DNA of 64,000 nt from Hawksworthiomyces lignivorus (GCA_002917075.1 NTMA01000111.1:1-64000), one strand, 5' to 3'; counted from the first letter of the stretch, positions 44,090 through 55,900 are shown. Program-made: numbers and translations. The notes: generated from the sequence alone by a model not told the origin.

Positions 44090-46834
44090 ACCCGCTGGAC
44101 GACGACGACGACGACTGCGGCGCCGGCTTGGTCGCCGTCGGCTCGTGCGCCTCCTGGTTCTTCCGCTTCCGCCGGTTGGCGTGCTCCTTCTCGGCCTTGT
44201 CGATCACCACCTTGGCGATGCGCTCAAACTCGCTGCACACGCCCAGCATCCGGTGCACGCCGCCGCTCTCGGCCTCCTGCCCCAGCATCGACAGGAACGT
44301 CACCACCAGGTTCATCAGCCGCGTGTCTGACCGCGCCCGCGGGTCCAGCGGGTTCTGCAGCGTGTTGCCAAACAGCGTGACGAGCGCTGATACGGGGAAA
44401 TACAAAATCAACCTGGCCCCAGTTAGACAGATACGCGCACAAGAGAGAGAGAGAGAGAGAGGTGGGGAGAACAAAACAAAACAAAACATACCAGACGCAG
44501 GAGAAGTCGCCCTGGGGGATGTACTTGAGCAGGGAGATGGAGGCGCGGGCGGACGACACGCACAGGGCGGCGGACGAGTAGACGCGGGGGTTGAGGGGCT
44601 TGGCGTTGAGGCCCTGGATGGCGTAGTTGGAGAGGCGGCTGGTCCAGTAGCCGTGGTGGACGCACATGCGGTGGATGGTGGTCAGGCAGTTGTAGTAGGT
44701 GAAGTGCAGCATGACAATGTGCAGGATGAGGGGCGTGTGCGAGGCCTTGATCTCGTGCTCGGGCCGGAAGTCGATGGGGATGCTGTCCTTCCAGTCCTCG
44801 AGCTCCTGGTCCAGCTCGCCGATGGTGTTGAGCAGCTCGCCCACCGTCTGCTTGGTGGCCTTGGTCGAGTACAGCCGCTTGTACACCTTGCTCTCGATCG
44901 TGGCGAACTCGCACATGACCCGGAACAGGTTCATCTTGCCCTTGCCGTCGGCCAGCGGGATGTTGCCGATGTTGTCGGCGGGGTCGGCGTCGGGCAGCTC
45001 CACGTTCATGTCGTCGTCGTCCTGCGCCGGCGGCCGCCCGGACCGCAGGCACAGGTCCTTGTCCAGCATGTACGCGATCCAGAAGACGCGCTTGCGCTGC
45101 TCGATCTCGATCGGGTTCAGGTTGAAGCCCGTGCCCTTCTTGTGCAGGCCGATGCTGTGCGACAGGCGGATGGCGGCCGCGATGAGCAGGAAGGTCGGCT
45201 GCGGGTTTGGCGTGCCTTGCATAAAGAGCGCCATGCCCAGCAGGGCCTGCACGCTCAGCAGGTCCGTGTTGCGCATCGCCAGCTCCGAGAAGACGGCCAT
45301 GGCGTTCTTGAGGTACGCCCACGCCTTGTCGTCCTCCTCCTGCGGCACCAGGTTGCTCATGACGCGCAGGCGGTGCGCGATGGCCAGCGCCACGTTCAGG
45401 CTGGCCCACCAGCCCGAGCCCTGGTACGGGTCCTTGGAGTACTGGCGCTCCACCAGGTGCATGAAGGTCGGCTGGTGGAACAGCGGGAACATGCAGTTGA
45501 AGTTCTCGAAGAAGTCCTTGAGCAGCGACAGCGCCTCGGGCTTGGGCGGCAGCGGCCGGAAGATGGGGCGGCTGAACAGGTCAGAGAAGATCTCGGGCTT
45601 CCAGTTGGTCCACTTGTTGTCGTCCAGGGACACGTTGGAGATCATCTGCTGGAACGAGTTGTCGCCCGTCTTCTCGTTGACCCACTGCATGCCCTTGGGC
45701 GAGAAGATGGAGAAGCCAGAGGAGGATCCTAGCAGTAATATTAGCAGACGCCACATGCAAATCACAGCTATTCAAACCACAGCCATGAACAGCGAATTCG
45801 ACTTACCAATATACCGCGTCTCGCCGTAGTTGTTCGTCACCAGCGAGCACATCATCTCGGACAGGGCCTCGACCTCCTCCTCCTTCTTCTTCTTGTCCGG
45901 GTTGGACGACTTCTTGTCCCCGCTGCCGGAGCCGCTGCTGCTGCCGTTGGCGTTGCTGCCGCCGCTCCCGTCACGGTCCTTGCCGGGCTCCGGCGAGGTG
46001 ATGGAGCTGCGCGGGGTGGACTCGTTGCCCGAGGTGTCCTGGGACGGCGACGAGGGGTTGGACACGGCCTGCGAGGCCTGGCGCGACTCGCGGGCCTTCT
46101 CGGCCAGCTTCTTCTCCAGCGTGCCCAGGTCGGTGGCGCCGTCGTCTTCGCCGAGGAGGCCCGACAGGCGCAGCAGGCTCTCCATACGGCCGAGGCGGTT
46201 TTCGAGTCCCTCAATGTATTTGGCACTAGAGGCGAGCCCGGTCAGTCTTGTTGTTCTCTCCCACACGCAGCCGCTTCTCTCCACCCGAGAGCCACCCCGC
46301 AGGGCGCGATCAGCGGCCAGACTCACCCTTTTGGCGGATTTCGCTTCTTCTCCACCTGCGTGAAGACGCATTTTGTCTTGTAGTTGACGCAGTGCGTGCA
46401 GGACGGCAGTTTGCCGTCACACTTGATCTTCTTTTTACGGCACATATCGCAAGCCTGGCGAGAAAGTTAGCAACGTCAGCCCTCTCTTTTCCCTTCCACC
46501 GCGTTTCTCTTTCTCGTCTTTCCTCCTCCCGCCACGTTCCACCCTCTCCTCTCCCCTCCTCTCCCCCACTCTCTTCCTCTCCCCGTCCCTCACTCACCCT
46601 GGCGATCCTCCTCCGCTTGGCCTCGTTGGCCTCGTCCATGTAGGCGTTTGGGTCGCTGCCGAACATGTGGGCGGCGGCCATGTCGGCGGGCATGTGGATG
46701 GGTGGCAGGCGGTCAAAGGTCTGGCCAAAGAGCTGCGGCGTGCGGTTGAGCAGCGGCGGCGCGGTGATGGGCGGCAGTGGGAAGCCCTGGTCGGGGCTGC
46801 CCATGGGGCGGGCGCGGTCCATGGCAAAGTGCAA
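43245..46834 (-). CDS. Zn2Cys6 transcription factor with fungal-specific regulatory domain (possibly COL-26/BglR type)
   Basis: Five exons (46834-46598, 46454-46327, 46225-45807, 45728-44492, 44412-43245) join in phase to 1062 residues. The binuclear zinc cluster is at 81-108 with the exact spacing CX2CX6CX6CX2CX6C and the core [20 protein letters not shown] basic linker ([20 protein letters not shown]) leads into a short coiled-coil dimer region. A Ser/Gly/Lys-rich spacer precedes the middle homology region (about 300-600), with [12 protein letters not shown] and [20 protein letters not shown]. The C-terminal ~300 residues carry poly-Ala, poly-Ser, Asn and Gly runs and end in an acidic, aromatic segment (LDWDWAEM) that could activate transcription. 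Zinc cluster and linker resemble, from memory, COL-26/BglR regulators of glucose sensing and polysaccharide use; this is tentative. Alternative start at 46822. Intron 4 contains a (CT)n run and a CTAAC branch point. Confidence 0.88.
44051..44089 (-). repeat. GCC-type trinucleotide run coding for polyalanine
   Basis: About 12-13 units in the last exon of the Zn2Cys6 gene encode a run of Ala beside a poly-Ser run. Confidence 0.85.
44442..44460. repeat. (GA)n run in intron 4 of the Zn2Cys6 gene
   Basis: The run is (CT)n in the transcript, lying between the donor GTATGT (44491) and the branch-point-like TCTAAC before the acceptor at 44414-44413. Confidence 0.85.
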
Positions 46835-49089
46835 ACGGCCGCGTGGGCTGAGAATGAGCGCAGAGGGAGAGGGAGAGCGCCGAGATAGTGCCGAGAAAGC
46901 TCAGAAATTCTCGTGGGCGAGTAAAGAGAGAGATAGTAGCGTGCGCGCGCGCGGCAAAGGGACTCGTCGGAGGGGTCGATTGAAAGCCAGCCGGGCTTGA
47001 GAAACGCAGAACGAGAAGGACAGGAAACTTTCTAGGGGGAATTGTTTAAAAAACAAATCAGGGAGGTGAGATATTCGTCGTCGTACAAAGAAGGATTCGG
47101 CAGGCTGGTTTGTCACAGGGTCATTTCACCGGGGGGGTGGAGAGCAAGCGCTGGGAGAATGGCGTGTGGTCGTAGAAGAGGAGAGAGAGAACAAGAGAGA
47201 GGAACACACAAAAAAGGAGAGGAAACCAAAGTAGAACAAAAAATGATGAGCAAGATGGGCAAAAAAGAGCAAGAAGAAGGCAACAAGGTATGAAGATCGC
47301 GAGGATCAGATCAGAGAGAGCAAGTCATAAGAAGTAGCAGACAGAGGACGCACGTCGTCGTGGTCTCAGATGGGCTGTAGCTTCAGGGCTTGTGGGCTCT
47401 GCGGCAAGGGAAGAGCGAATTTTTGCAGGGCCGTTTTGGATTTGGTTCCAGTTTTCCAGAGGCCGAGTCCCCGGACGTTACTAGTGTCGCCCCCTGGCTC
47501 GGTTGTTGTTGTCAGACAGGCAAAAGGAATGGGATGTATTACATATGTAGGCTGGGCTTAACTATAGTATTGTACGGTACGATGCGATACGATACTACGA
47601 CGATACGGTACGGAGCGGCGGCAGGCCTCTGCATTTGGGTATGCTTGCGATGGAGAATCTGGCTTAGCGGCCTGCGGTGCGTTGTGCGTCGAAACAGAGC
47701 AGAGACCAGAAGGGTCAGTTCAGTGGATGAGCGTAACGGTGGGGCCCCCAATGCAGCACGACTGGAGCGGTGGATTCTTTCTTACTTTTTCTTTCTTTTT
47801 TTTCTTTTGAGGGGGGGAAATGGGGGGGGAGGCTCGGGGGCATGGGAAAGGGGGGAGGTTATGAAAAAGAAGTGCCAGAGCAGGGGAAATATGCTTCCTT
47901 TGTTCCCCAGCGCCGAGCTTTCCGCGTGTTTTATGTGGCTTAGTTCCAGGAAACGGTGAAGAAGCAGAGCAGAAAAGAACTTCGTTGAAGAGAATATGAA
48001 CACACTACGGAGTACTTTATTATGTGAGAAGACATGAGATATACATAGATAGACTAGTTGGCTATTCGCTTGACGTGCAAACTTGTTAATTTGGTTCTCT
48101 TTTTGTTTTCCATTTTGCATTCTCCAACACCAATTTTCTTGCTTTTTTGTTCTTCTTTGTTCCCTGCGGTCGGCATCGGAGTTGAGACGATGCGACGAAT
48201 TTCCCCTTGCACAATTGTAAGCTAGGCTTTTGTGCGAAGTAGAGATGACACGGCAAACGGGAACAGAAGAAGGGGAGGGGGGGGGGGCTAGGACTGAAGG
48301 GTGGAGGGAAACAAGGAGAAACAGGTCTGACGGCAGAAAGAGAGACGAGAAGAAACGGCACACAGGCTTTTGTAAGGCTTGGGCGTGTCCCGCTCTGCGT
48401 CCTGCGTTTTCCCGTACCAGAGTTAGTCCGGTCCTACGAGCAAAGTATCCCATCACTCGCAGCTAGTCGCCGAGATGCTGCTGTGATATTGGATGGAGCG
48501 CCACACAGACAGGAGGCTCATAGGTTGTGAAAACTCAAGGAGGGGGGGGGAGGGGAGGGATGGACGGATGCGAGCCGGTGATGAGAGAGAAAGGCCGAAA
48601 GAGCGAGGCAAGCAGAGAGACAGAGACAGGATGAGGCACGCTTGTCCTAGAAGATAGTCTAATGCAAAGAGATAATTGCGCTTACATGAGAGAGAGGCAC
48701 ATACGAAGCAGAGGCAGAGGAGAAGCAGAGGCGGCGTTGCAGAGTACGAGTAATGAATGGACGCGCAACCTCGCACCACGGCATTCTCCGTGTGGATACT
48801 ATGGAGTCGGGACTAGGTATGAAGCCAACGGATCTTAGCTGCGCATAGGCAGCGGAGTATTTTGTTGTCTAAGACCACCATTATAGACTCATGCTTAATA
48901 CGATGTACTCCGCAGAACAAGGCCACCCAAGAACATCATCCATGGAACCACCAGAGGTAAGAGGAAATAGAGGCCCCCAACTGGCGATGTCTGACAAGGG
49001 AAGGTCGTGAAATGCAAAAGACAGCGGGAGGGAAAGAAAACAATTATCGCGTCAGCAGCAGGGGACGCACTGTTATCAAAGATCGCCAT

Positions 49090-49120
49090 CTCTCCCTCTC
49101 TTTCTCTCTCTCTCTCTCTC
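49090..49120. repeat. (CT)n microsatellite
   Basis: An almost pure CT run in non-coding DNA between the membrane protein gene and the Zn2Cys6 gene. Confidence 0.85.
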
Positions 49121-49850
49121 GCAACTCGACACTCTGTAATAAAACTTCTCTACATAGGTCCATCTTCTACGCTGATTTGCTGCAGCTGCTCACCCAACCG
49201 TCTTCTGTGCGTTGTGCGTTATTAGTTCTAAACCGAAAGGGAAAAAAAGGACGGGCAAACGTTATGATGTTTCAGTTTGTTTCTAAAACGGACGCGCGCT
49301 TTTTCCGCCTGCCTGCCCCCCTTTATCTCGTCCCAACATCAAGGTGTGGCGATGATGTCCAGGACGAAAGAAAAGTGGAAGAAGTCGGAGTGGGCACAGA
49401 AAGGCAATTTGTCATTAAGATGGGGAAAGAAGGCGACATATTCACGTCTCCTGGAGAGTCCAAGCGCTCAGGCTGGTGTTTGACGTTTCTTTGGTTGGTA
49501 CAGGGACTTTCTTCCTCCAACCTTTCGGCGACTTTTTATTTTTTTCTTACCAGTCTTTTTTTTTCTTCTGCTGAAAATCGACTTTCTTCAGGCACGACGA
49601 ACAGCACCCGCATCAACAGTCTGCGTGCTGTTTCAGGACTGTCTCACAAAACCGGGGTGCTGATCAGCGACCACGCAAGCAAGACAGCTCGCGAAGATAT
49701 ACGAGAAGAAAAAATTAAAGTTCCAAATTCTCTGGTCTTGTCGCGGACTTCTTTCTCGTTTCTAAAACGGAGAGATGTGCCCACCCCTAACTCCAGCTCT
49801 TCGTCTTGTGTTATCACACAGAAGCAATGTGAAGATGCCTGATAGACGAA

Positions 49851-49893
49851 TGTACCAACAACAAAAAAAGATTGTCGAGACGAAGTTGGTACA
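49851..49893. repeat. Inverted repeat with 9-bp perfect arms
   Basis: TGTACCAAC (49851-49859) and GTTGGTACA (49885-49893) pair perfectly around a 25-nt loop. GAAT and GATTC just outside extend the match with a small bulge. It may be a terminator-like or structured RNA element, or chance. Confidence 0.4.
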
Positions 49894-51039
49894 GATTCCA
49901 AATATAGCAAAACACAGTTGGGACTAAAAAGTCGGCTTAGGTTTCGTTCTCCCACCACGAGACTCATGCATGTTTGCATACCTGCAAAGGGGATAAGAGG
50001 CTATCCAGTTCAGGCCATGTTACGCTGTAGAGTGCAGCATGCACACATTCTCCTAACACATATCAAGCCACATGCGGCTACCAAGCAGGAACAGATCGAT
50101 CGCGCTGCATTTCGATCGAGGCTTGATTTGTTTTATTTTCCCCTTTCTCTCGTTACCGTATTCGTATACTTTTTGGTGCTATTCTTGGAACACTTAAAAT
50201 CATTGGCGTTACATAGCCATCGTCCAGTCTCTGATGGATTCAACTAGCCCATAAAATAGGGCTTATTGTTACGCGGCTTAGTTGTGTTCTACGGTCCAGT
50301 TCTTGTCTCGTGTTATCGCGCCAACATCGTACGCATACGTCACTTACAGAGCTTCAGGCGTTGGCTCAGAGCTAAGGAGTTACTTAGCTCCAGCGCCGCC
50401 TTCTCTGGGCTTGGATCGTTTACAGTCTTCAATTCTAGGATATGCATTGGCCTGATGTTTTATATTCAATAAAACTAAGTCTGCAGAGGACACCTCGCCG
50501 CCCTACAAAAAAAAAAAGGAGAACTGTCTAAATATGAACAAAGAAAAATTGATGACCGTCTGAGACGGGATGGTGATGGGAGTAAAGGTTCGAAAGAGGA
50601 CCTCCTGATCATTGCCAAGGAGGCAAGAAAAAAATCCAAAAGCTGAAGAGGATATAATGGTGAATAAATAATCCAAGATAACAAGTGTATGTGAGCGAGC
50701 GTAGAGAAGTAGAAGTGCCGGACAGTCCAAAAGATTAAGGAAAAAAGAAATTGAAAAACACAACGGCGACACTGAGAAAATATGGACAAAAATCAAAACG
50801 CCAACCCATGCTTTGCTATGGTGTAGCCATTTCTGCTTTTTTTATTGTGAGGAGAGGAAAGCTCGTCTGCATCGCGGAGGAAAGGGGCTGCAGACAGGAG
50901 CGCTGCTTCTAGACATTAAGTCGGTTTTGAGAGAGACAAGAGCAGCCTCAGAGCGCCGAAGCGACACGGAATACAAAGAAAACGAGCGACAAAAAGAGGC
51001 TTTAGAAAAAGAGAAAAAAAAAAAAAGAGAGCAGGGTTG

Positions 51040-52919
51040 TCAGATGATGTCCTCGGTGAACCGGGACCCGGAGGCGTGCGAGTTGTCCTGGGAGGCCAGC
51101 GTGCGGCCGATGGGGTCGAGGCTGGGCGGCGGCGACAGGCCGCCACCCCCGACGCCGCTGCCGCTGCCGCCAGCGTGGTCGTCTTCGTAGATGGAGGAGC
51201 CCTGGCGCGACAGCGGCGCGCGCATGCTGGCGACCTTGCCGGGGCCCGAGTGGAACACGGGGATGCCGCTCTCGGGCCGCATGGGCGAGCCCACGGCGTA
51301 GCGCGAGCTGGGCGTGGTGGCGGGCCCGCCGGCGCCGCCAAAGAAGCCGCGCGAGTCGCGGTACAGCGACGACGTGCCGTCGCCCCCGCTCCCCCCGCCA
51401 CTGCCGCTCAGCATGCTGCTGGCGCGCGGGTCCTCGTAGCCGTCGCCGCCGTGGTGCAGCACCGACGGCAGCTTCTTGCCCGAGATGCGCTGGAAGCCCC
51501 GGTCTGCCGCCCCGCCTCCGCTCTCGGTGGTCCCCAGGGACGCCGCCGAGCCGCCGGCGCCCAAAGCGAGGCCCCGCGATAACCGGTGCTGTCCCAAAGA
51601 TAGTGCCGAGGCAAACGGCATGAGGAACGTCGTGCGCCGCTCCGCCATGCCGCCCCCAGGGCCGTCGCTGCCGCCGCCACCGCCGCCTTCCAGCATGCCA
51701 CCACGCGCGCTGCCGCCGCCGCCGCCGCTTGCGTCGATACCGTCGCCCAGCAGCTTATGGCCGCCGCGGTCTCTCTGCCGCTTCCACTTCATTAAGAATA
51801 GGACTACGAGCAGCAACACGGCCACGCCGGCCACGCTGCCGACCACGCTGCCGACAAGAACATCCGTCGGCGTTCCCGAGGGCGGGCTGACGTCAGTGGC
51901 GGACGCCGACGGAGCCGGCGCTGCTCCCGTTCCTGCTGCTGCGCCGCCCGCGCCGCCGCCATTGCCGTCTCCGCCCGCTATTGTTTCCACGGCGAAACCA
52001 GAGGATGTCGTCGTCTTGGTCAAAATCAGAGAGCTGGAAAATGTGGAGGTAGAGAGAGATACTGTAGAGGTTCGGGAGGAATTGGCGAAGAGCGTGTGTG
52101 GAAGGGTGCTGTTGTTAAATGGATGCGACGCTGCTTTGTGTCAATACAAGTCTAACAAAATTACAGAAAAGAAAGAGGCATCTTAATGGAAGGAGACGAA
52201 CTTGTGTTGTGAGCACCAGGTAACGCGCCAAGAGTTGTAGGTGCCGTCGTCAGGTGGGCACCGGTTCCCGTTGAACCAGTCGTGGTTCCATTGGTAAACG
52301 GTTCTACGGCACCAGTGGTAGCAGATGTTGGTGACACTGCTGCATTGGATCCCGTTGCTCCTGTTACTCCTGTTGCGCCCGTTGCGCCCGTTGCGCCCGT
52401 TGCGCCCGTTGCGCCTGTGTTTCCTTTCGTCCCTGTCGCTCCAATAGCGACACCCACGGATGCCCCTATAGCTGTAGTTGGTACAGTGCCAGCTACAGGT
52501 GGGGTGTTTGCCAGAGGCGGCACGTCAACGGTGGCACCGGTGGCCGTGTCGACGACTTTGGTCAGTGGTGGTGAAAAGATGGTCTCGATCTCTAGGACTG
52601 AGCCATTGCCGTCGATCCACTGTACAACGGAGACGGTCTGGACGATCTCTGTGACGAGCCGTGGAGAGTTGTGACGGCGGCGGAGTTCGCCGTCTGTGTT
52701 GTCCTCGTGCGCATGTCCACTATCCCCATCTTCTTTGACGTCCCCCGCATCCTTCGTTTCGCTTCCCGGAGAGGGCGCGTTGTGATGACCGTGCCGGTGT
52801 TTTTGCTGGTGAAAGCGGCTATGGTCGTGGTGCCCGTGCCGGGACCCGGACTTGGAGGAGCTAGAAGACGAGGATTTGCGGTTCTGAGGGATTGACGGCC
52901 TGCGGCCGAAGTTCATCAT
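51040..52919 (-). CDS. Single-pass membrane protein with collagen-like GAT repeats (unrecognised family)
   Basis: Two exons: 52919 to about 52202 (or 52217), then 52130-51040, giving about 602 (or 597) residues. The donor is uncertain because both candidates (GTTCGT, GTGCTC) are weak; both keep the frame. The N-terminus is Ser- and His-rich with no hydrophobic signal peptide. A block LVTEIVQTVSVVQWIDGNGS (88-107) recalls the outer part of Ser/Thr-rich fungal surface proteins. Residues 160-192 are eleven G-x-x triplets, mostly Gly-Ala-Thr, collagen-like in pattern. A Thr/Ser-rich stretch follows, then one helix (VLVGSVVGSVAGVAVLLLVVLF), a basic KWKRQRDR stop-transfer and a Gly/Ser-rich tail of about 250 residues. 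The plan resembles wall-stress sensors, but no Cys-rich WSC domain is present. Function unknown. Confidence 0.7.
52354..52443 (-). repeat. 9-bp minisatellite coding for the collagen-like triplets
   Basis: Ten 9-bp units run in tandem. Four central ones are identical (GTTGCGCCC on the plus strand, 52372-52407) and the flanking ones are progressively diverged. In the minus-strand gene, the unit shifted by frame reads Gly-Ala-Thr. The identical core suggests recent expansion. Confidence 0.9.
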
Positions 52920-55900
52920 GGTGTGTGGCGAAGCAAGGAAACAAGGCCAAGCTTCGGGGTATATGTGAGAAATGTGAGTAATATGGCTGCAGCTGTTGAA
53001 ACAGCGGCTTAGAAGAGTGAAATAGAGGGAATGAATGAATCAAATGGAATTGAAAGAGTGAATATGCATAAAATCAGCATGTAAAAAGAGTGTGTATGGT
53101 GGTTCCCGCGTTTGGGAGGTGTCAGTTATAATCTCAAGATGAGGATGTAAGTTGTTCGCTTTGCTAATAAGCTTCGTTCGAAGCTATACGAATGGGTGCT
53201 GAACAGGTGATCCCTCCAGAGGGCAACAACTAAGCTTGAAAGAAAGAAAGAAAAGAACCTAAAAGAAGGGTTAAAGCGAACGGCGCGGCGGTGCTATCTC
53301 GTGTATACGCTGGCTTGGCTGGTGCTGTCCATGCTCGTGATCGTGGTTCCTTACTGTTGTCGTCGTCGCCGTCGTCATGTCGTAGGCGCACCAGAGACAG
53401 AAAGGACTCCGTGGAACAAGAGAGAAAAAGGATCCCAGCCAGAAACAATCTGCTGCGCAAAAAGGCACACGATCTCAACTGCCCGTCGATCGTTGATTCT
53501 ATCTTCTTTTCAGCGCGTCTCCTCCTGCCAGGCTTCGCCGCTGTCTGCGTCGGTCCTTCGACCGTTATATCGCTGCTGCTGTTGCTGCTTGCTGTCTGCG
53601 TTGTGCTGTCTGCTGCTACTGCGTCTGCGTCTTCTTCGTCGTCCCTCTCCAGCTCCTCATCGTCTGAGGAGATGCCGTCGGATCTCGCTCATGGATCTCG
53701 CAAAAATTGACGATGTGGAGAGAAAGAGGCAGAAGCAAAAGACAAAAGGGGAAAGGAGGGCAGCAAGAGGGAAAATAAGGAAAAGGGCAAAAAAGCGGCA
53801 AATGAGAACGCGGGAGATCGAGAGCAACAAACCACAATGTACCGCAGACGTTACATTGCTGCCAATATCCCGGCAAAACCACGGTCTGAGTTACCTCGAT
53901 CGCCAATGAGATACTACGCAGTAGATAGGGTACACGTACGAGTATTGACCCTTTTCGTCTCTTCTGCGCTGCCCTGTGTGGATCACAGGTACGACTACAG
54001 CCAGGATTTATTTTTATTACGGGAGTATCTTAGCGTGGTCGCCCCAGGCACAGATCACAGCAGAACAGCTCAGAGGGGAACACCAACAGGCATCCGCACA
54101 GCCAAAGAGAAGAATGGAAAAGCAGCCAAGAAGGAAATTGGATATTGGGTGGGAGAAACTTGGACACCAGGGGCCTGACATGGCTTGCTGCAGTCGTATT
54201 CGGCCGTAAAGAATGGGTCTAGTGCGGTGGAGACGGTGTCTTACCGACATGGGATGATATGGAAAGGGGGGACAGGTCTGGCTGGGCAGCCAATGACTGT
54301 CGCCATTGGACCGTAGAGGCAAGCAAAATAGAGCGCAGAGACAGCAGCAGTCAGGATCAGACCAAAAGCCAAACGGCGCAATTTCGTAGGGTGGATGCTG
54401 AAGAGGAGAGGCCATCTGAAGATTGGCCAATGGTGCAGCACTGCAGTGGCCCGCTCCAGGGAGCGTTCGCAGGGGACGTGTCGTTCTGATTGTCGTTTGG
54501 GCACGAGAGACAGGCAAGACAAAAATATTGCTGCAGAGAAGGCAGGCTCGCCGAGAGGAAAAGAAAAGTACGAAATTGCTATGTGGCATCTTCCGTCGCA
54601 GAGTGGCTCTGCGGCGTGTCCACAGAGGGCTCAGGGTCCCATGACTCCTGCGACGCGCAATAACCAAGATCGCGAATGGCGTTTCTCAGTCGGGACTTTT
54701 GTTCGAATAGGCGAGATGAAGGAGAAAGGTTCAAGAGAACAAGAGCGAAACAGCAACGGTTCCCCTGCAACGCCTCGTTGAAAAGCGTCTCGCAGCAGAA
54801 GCGTATGTACGGAGTATGTACGTGTACATACGTACTTTTCACTATAATCTTTGCTCTGCAGAAAGAAAGTGAAAGGGTGTGAAGAAAGAAGACCTAAAGA
54901 AGAGCAAATAGAAGGATGCGCGGAAAAGAAACCCAGCCAAGGCCTTGCCATGTGCGTTGTCTTAATGACGCTAGAGGATAGGATAAGTTCGTGAGAAATG
55001 AAAAATATATTGGACGTCGTCTGGTTCAATGTACCTTTTGTTCTGCTACTTCTTGCCTTCTCTTTTTTATCTCTCTCTCTGTCGTCCTTATTTCATGTTT
55101 TCTTTGTACCTCTTATTTGTTAGATTTGCTTGCTCTGTTTTCCACCCGATTTGCTTTCATGTCCGCATTCAGGCAAAGTGCAGTTTGGTGTAAGTTTTTT
55201 TTTCCCTCACTAGGTTGCATGCAAATTAAGGCACCCGCTGGCGGTACCTGCAGGATCTTGTCTTCTTTCAGGCTTGCCCTCTCGACTTGTCCTTTTTTCT
55301 CTTGGTGGGATGAATTCCTCTGGCCTCGTCTCCATCTCTCTTCTCACAGCTACGACGCCGTCAGGAAGAATGCAGATGCACGCCAGCGAAGACGCGCGTT
55401 CTATACGAGAGTTGAGAATGTCTAGCTTGGCATTCCTACGTTCGTGTGCGCAGCACGGAGTGCGGAGGTGCAGACAACCATCTCGTCTCCGTACACATAC
55501 TGTTACCCAAGTACTCCGTACAGCGACCAGCATCCAAGAAAGGGGAAGTCCAGCTACACACACAAGCATAGTATTTGTGTGCAGCGTACATACGAAGTGC
55601 AACGCGCCTAAATAATCCACTTCTCTAGGTCTTGCAAACCTGTGCATACGGATCTTACGAGCAATTGCACAAGCACACAGAGGGTTGTTGTTGTCTCCCA
55701 GCTGCCTAGACCCTTTTTGGTGTTTAAAAATTCCCTCGCTAAAACAGCGTTACATCGTTCCTCGTCCAAATTTTTATCGTCGTCAGTCCAGGTCCACCAA
55801 GCCGTTGTAAGAGCCTGTGCAATAGCTGGGTTTCAAGCGCGAACTAGCAAGGAACTTGTGAAAGCCCTTCTTTATTTCTCTGCCAAGTGCAGCGATAATA

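Larger units (their letters stand above)
46835..51039. promoter_or_regulatory. Upstream region of the Zn2Cys6 gene and gene-free DNA (4.2 kb)
   Basis: The nearest ~450 bp are purine-rich on the plus strand, so CT-rich in the minus transcript, as in long leaders. The only minus-strand ATG seen within about 300 nt of the start gives a three-residue uORF (near 47122). A GATAC/TACG-rich patch lies at 47571-47615, G-rich runs near 47810-47850 and 48275-48290, a CT run at 49090-49120 and a hairpin at 49851-49893. No gene is supported. Confidence 0.45.

Noticed and set aside
43771..45732. Plus-strand frame of about 653 codons opposite the Zn2Cys6 gene
   Set aside because: It overlaps clear domain-coding exons on the minus strand and yields a Val/Gly/His-rich product with no family resemblance. 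It is a codon-bias artefact.
54017..54667. 216-codon minus-strand frame
   Set aside because: Cys/Ser/Leu-rich product without domains or splice logic. No support beyond being open.
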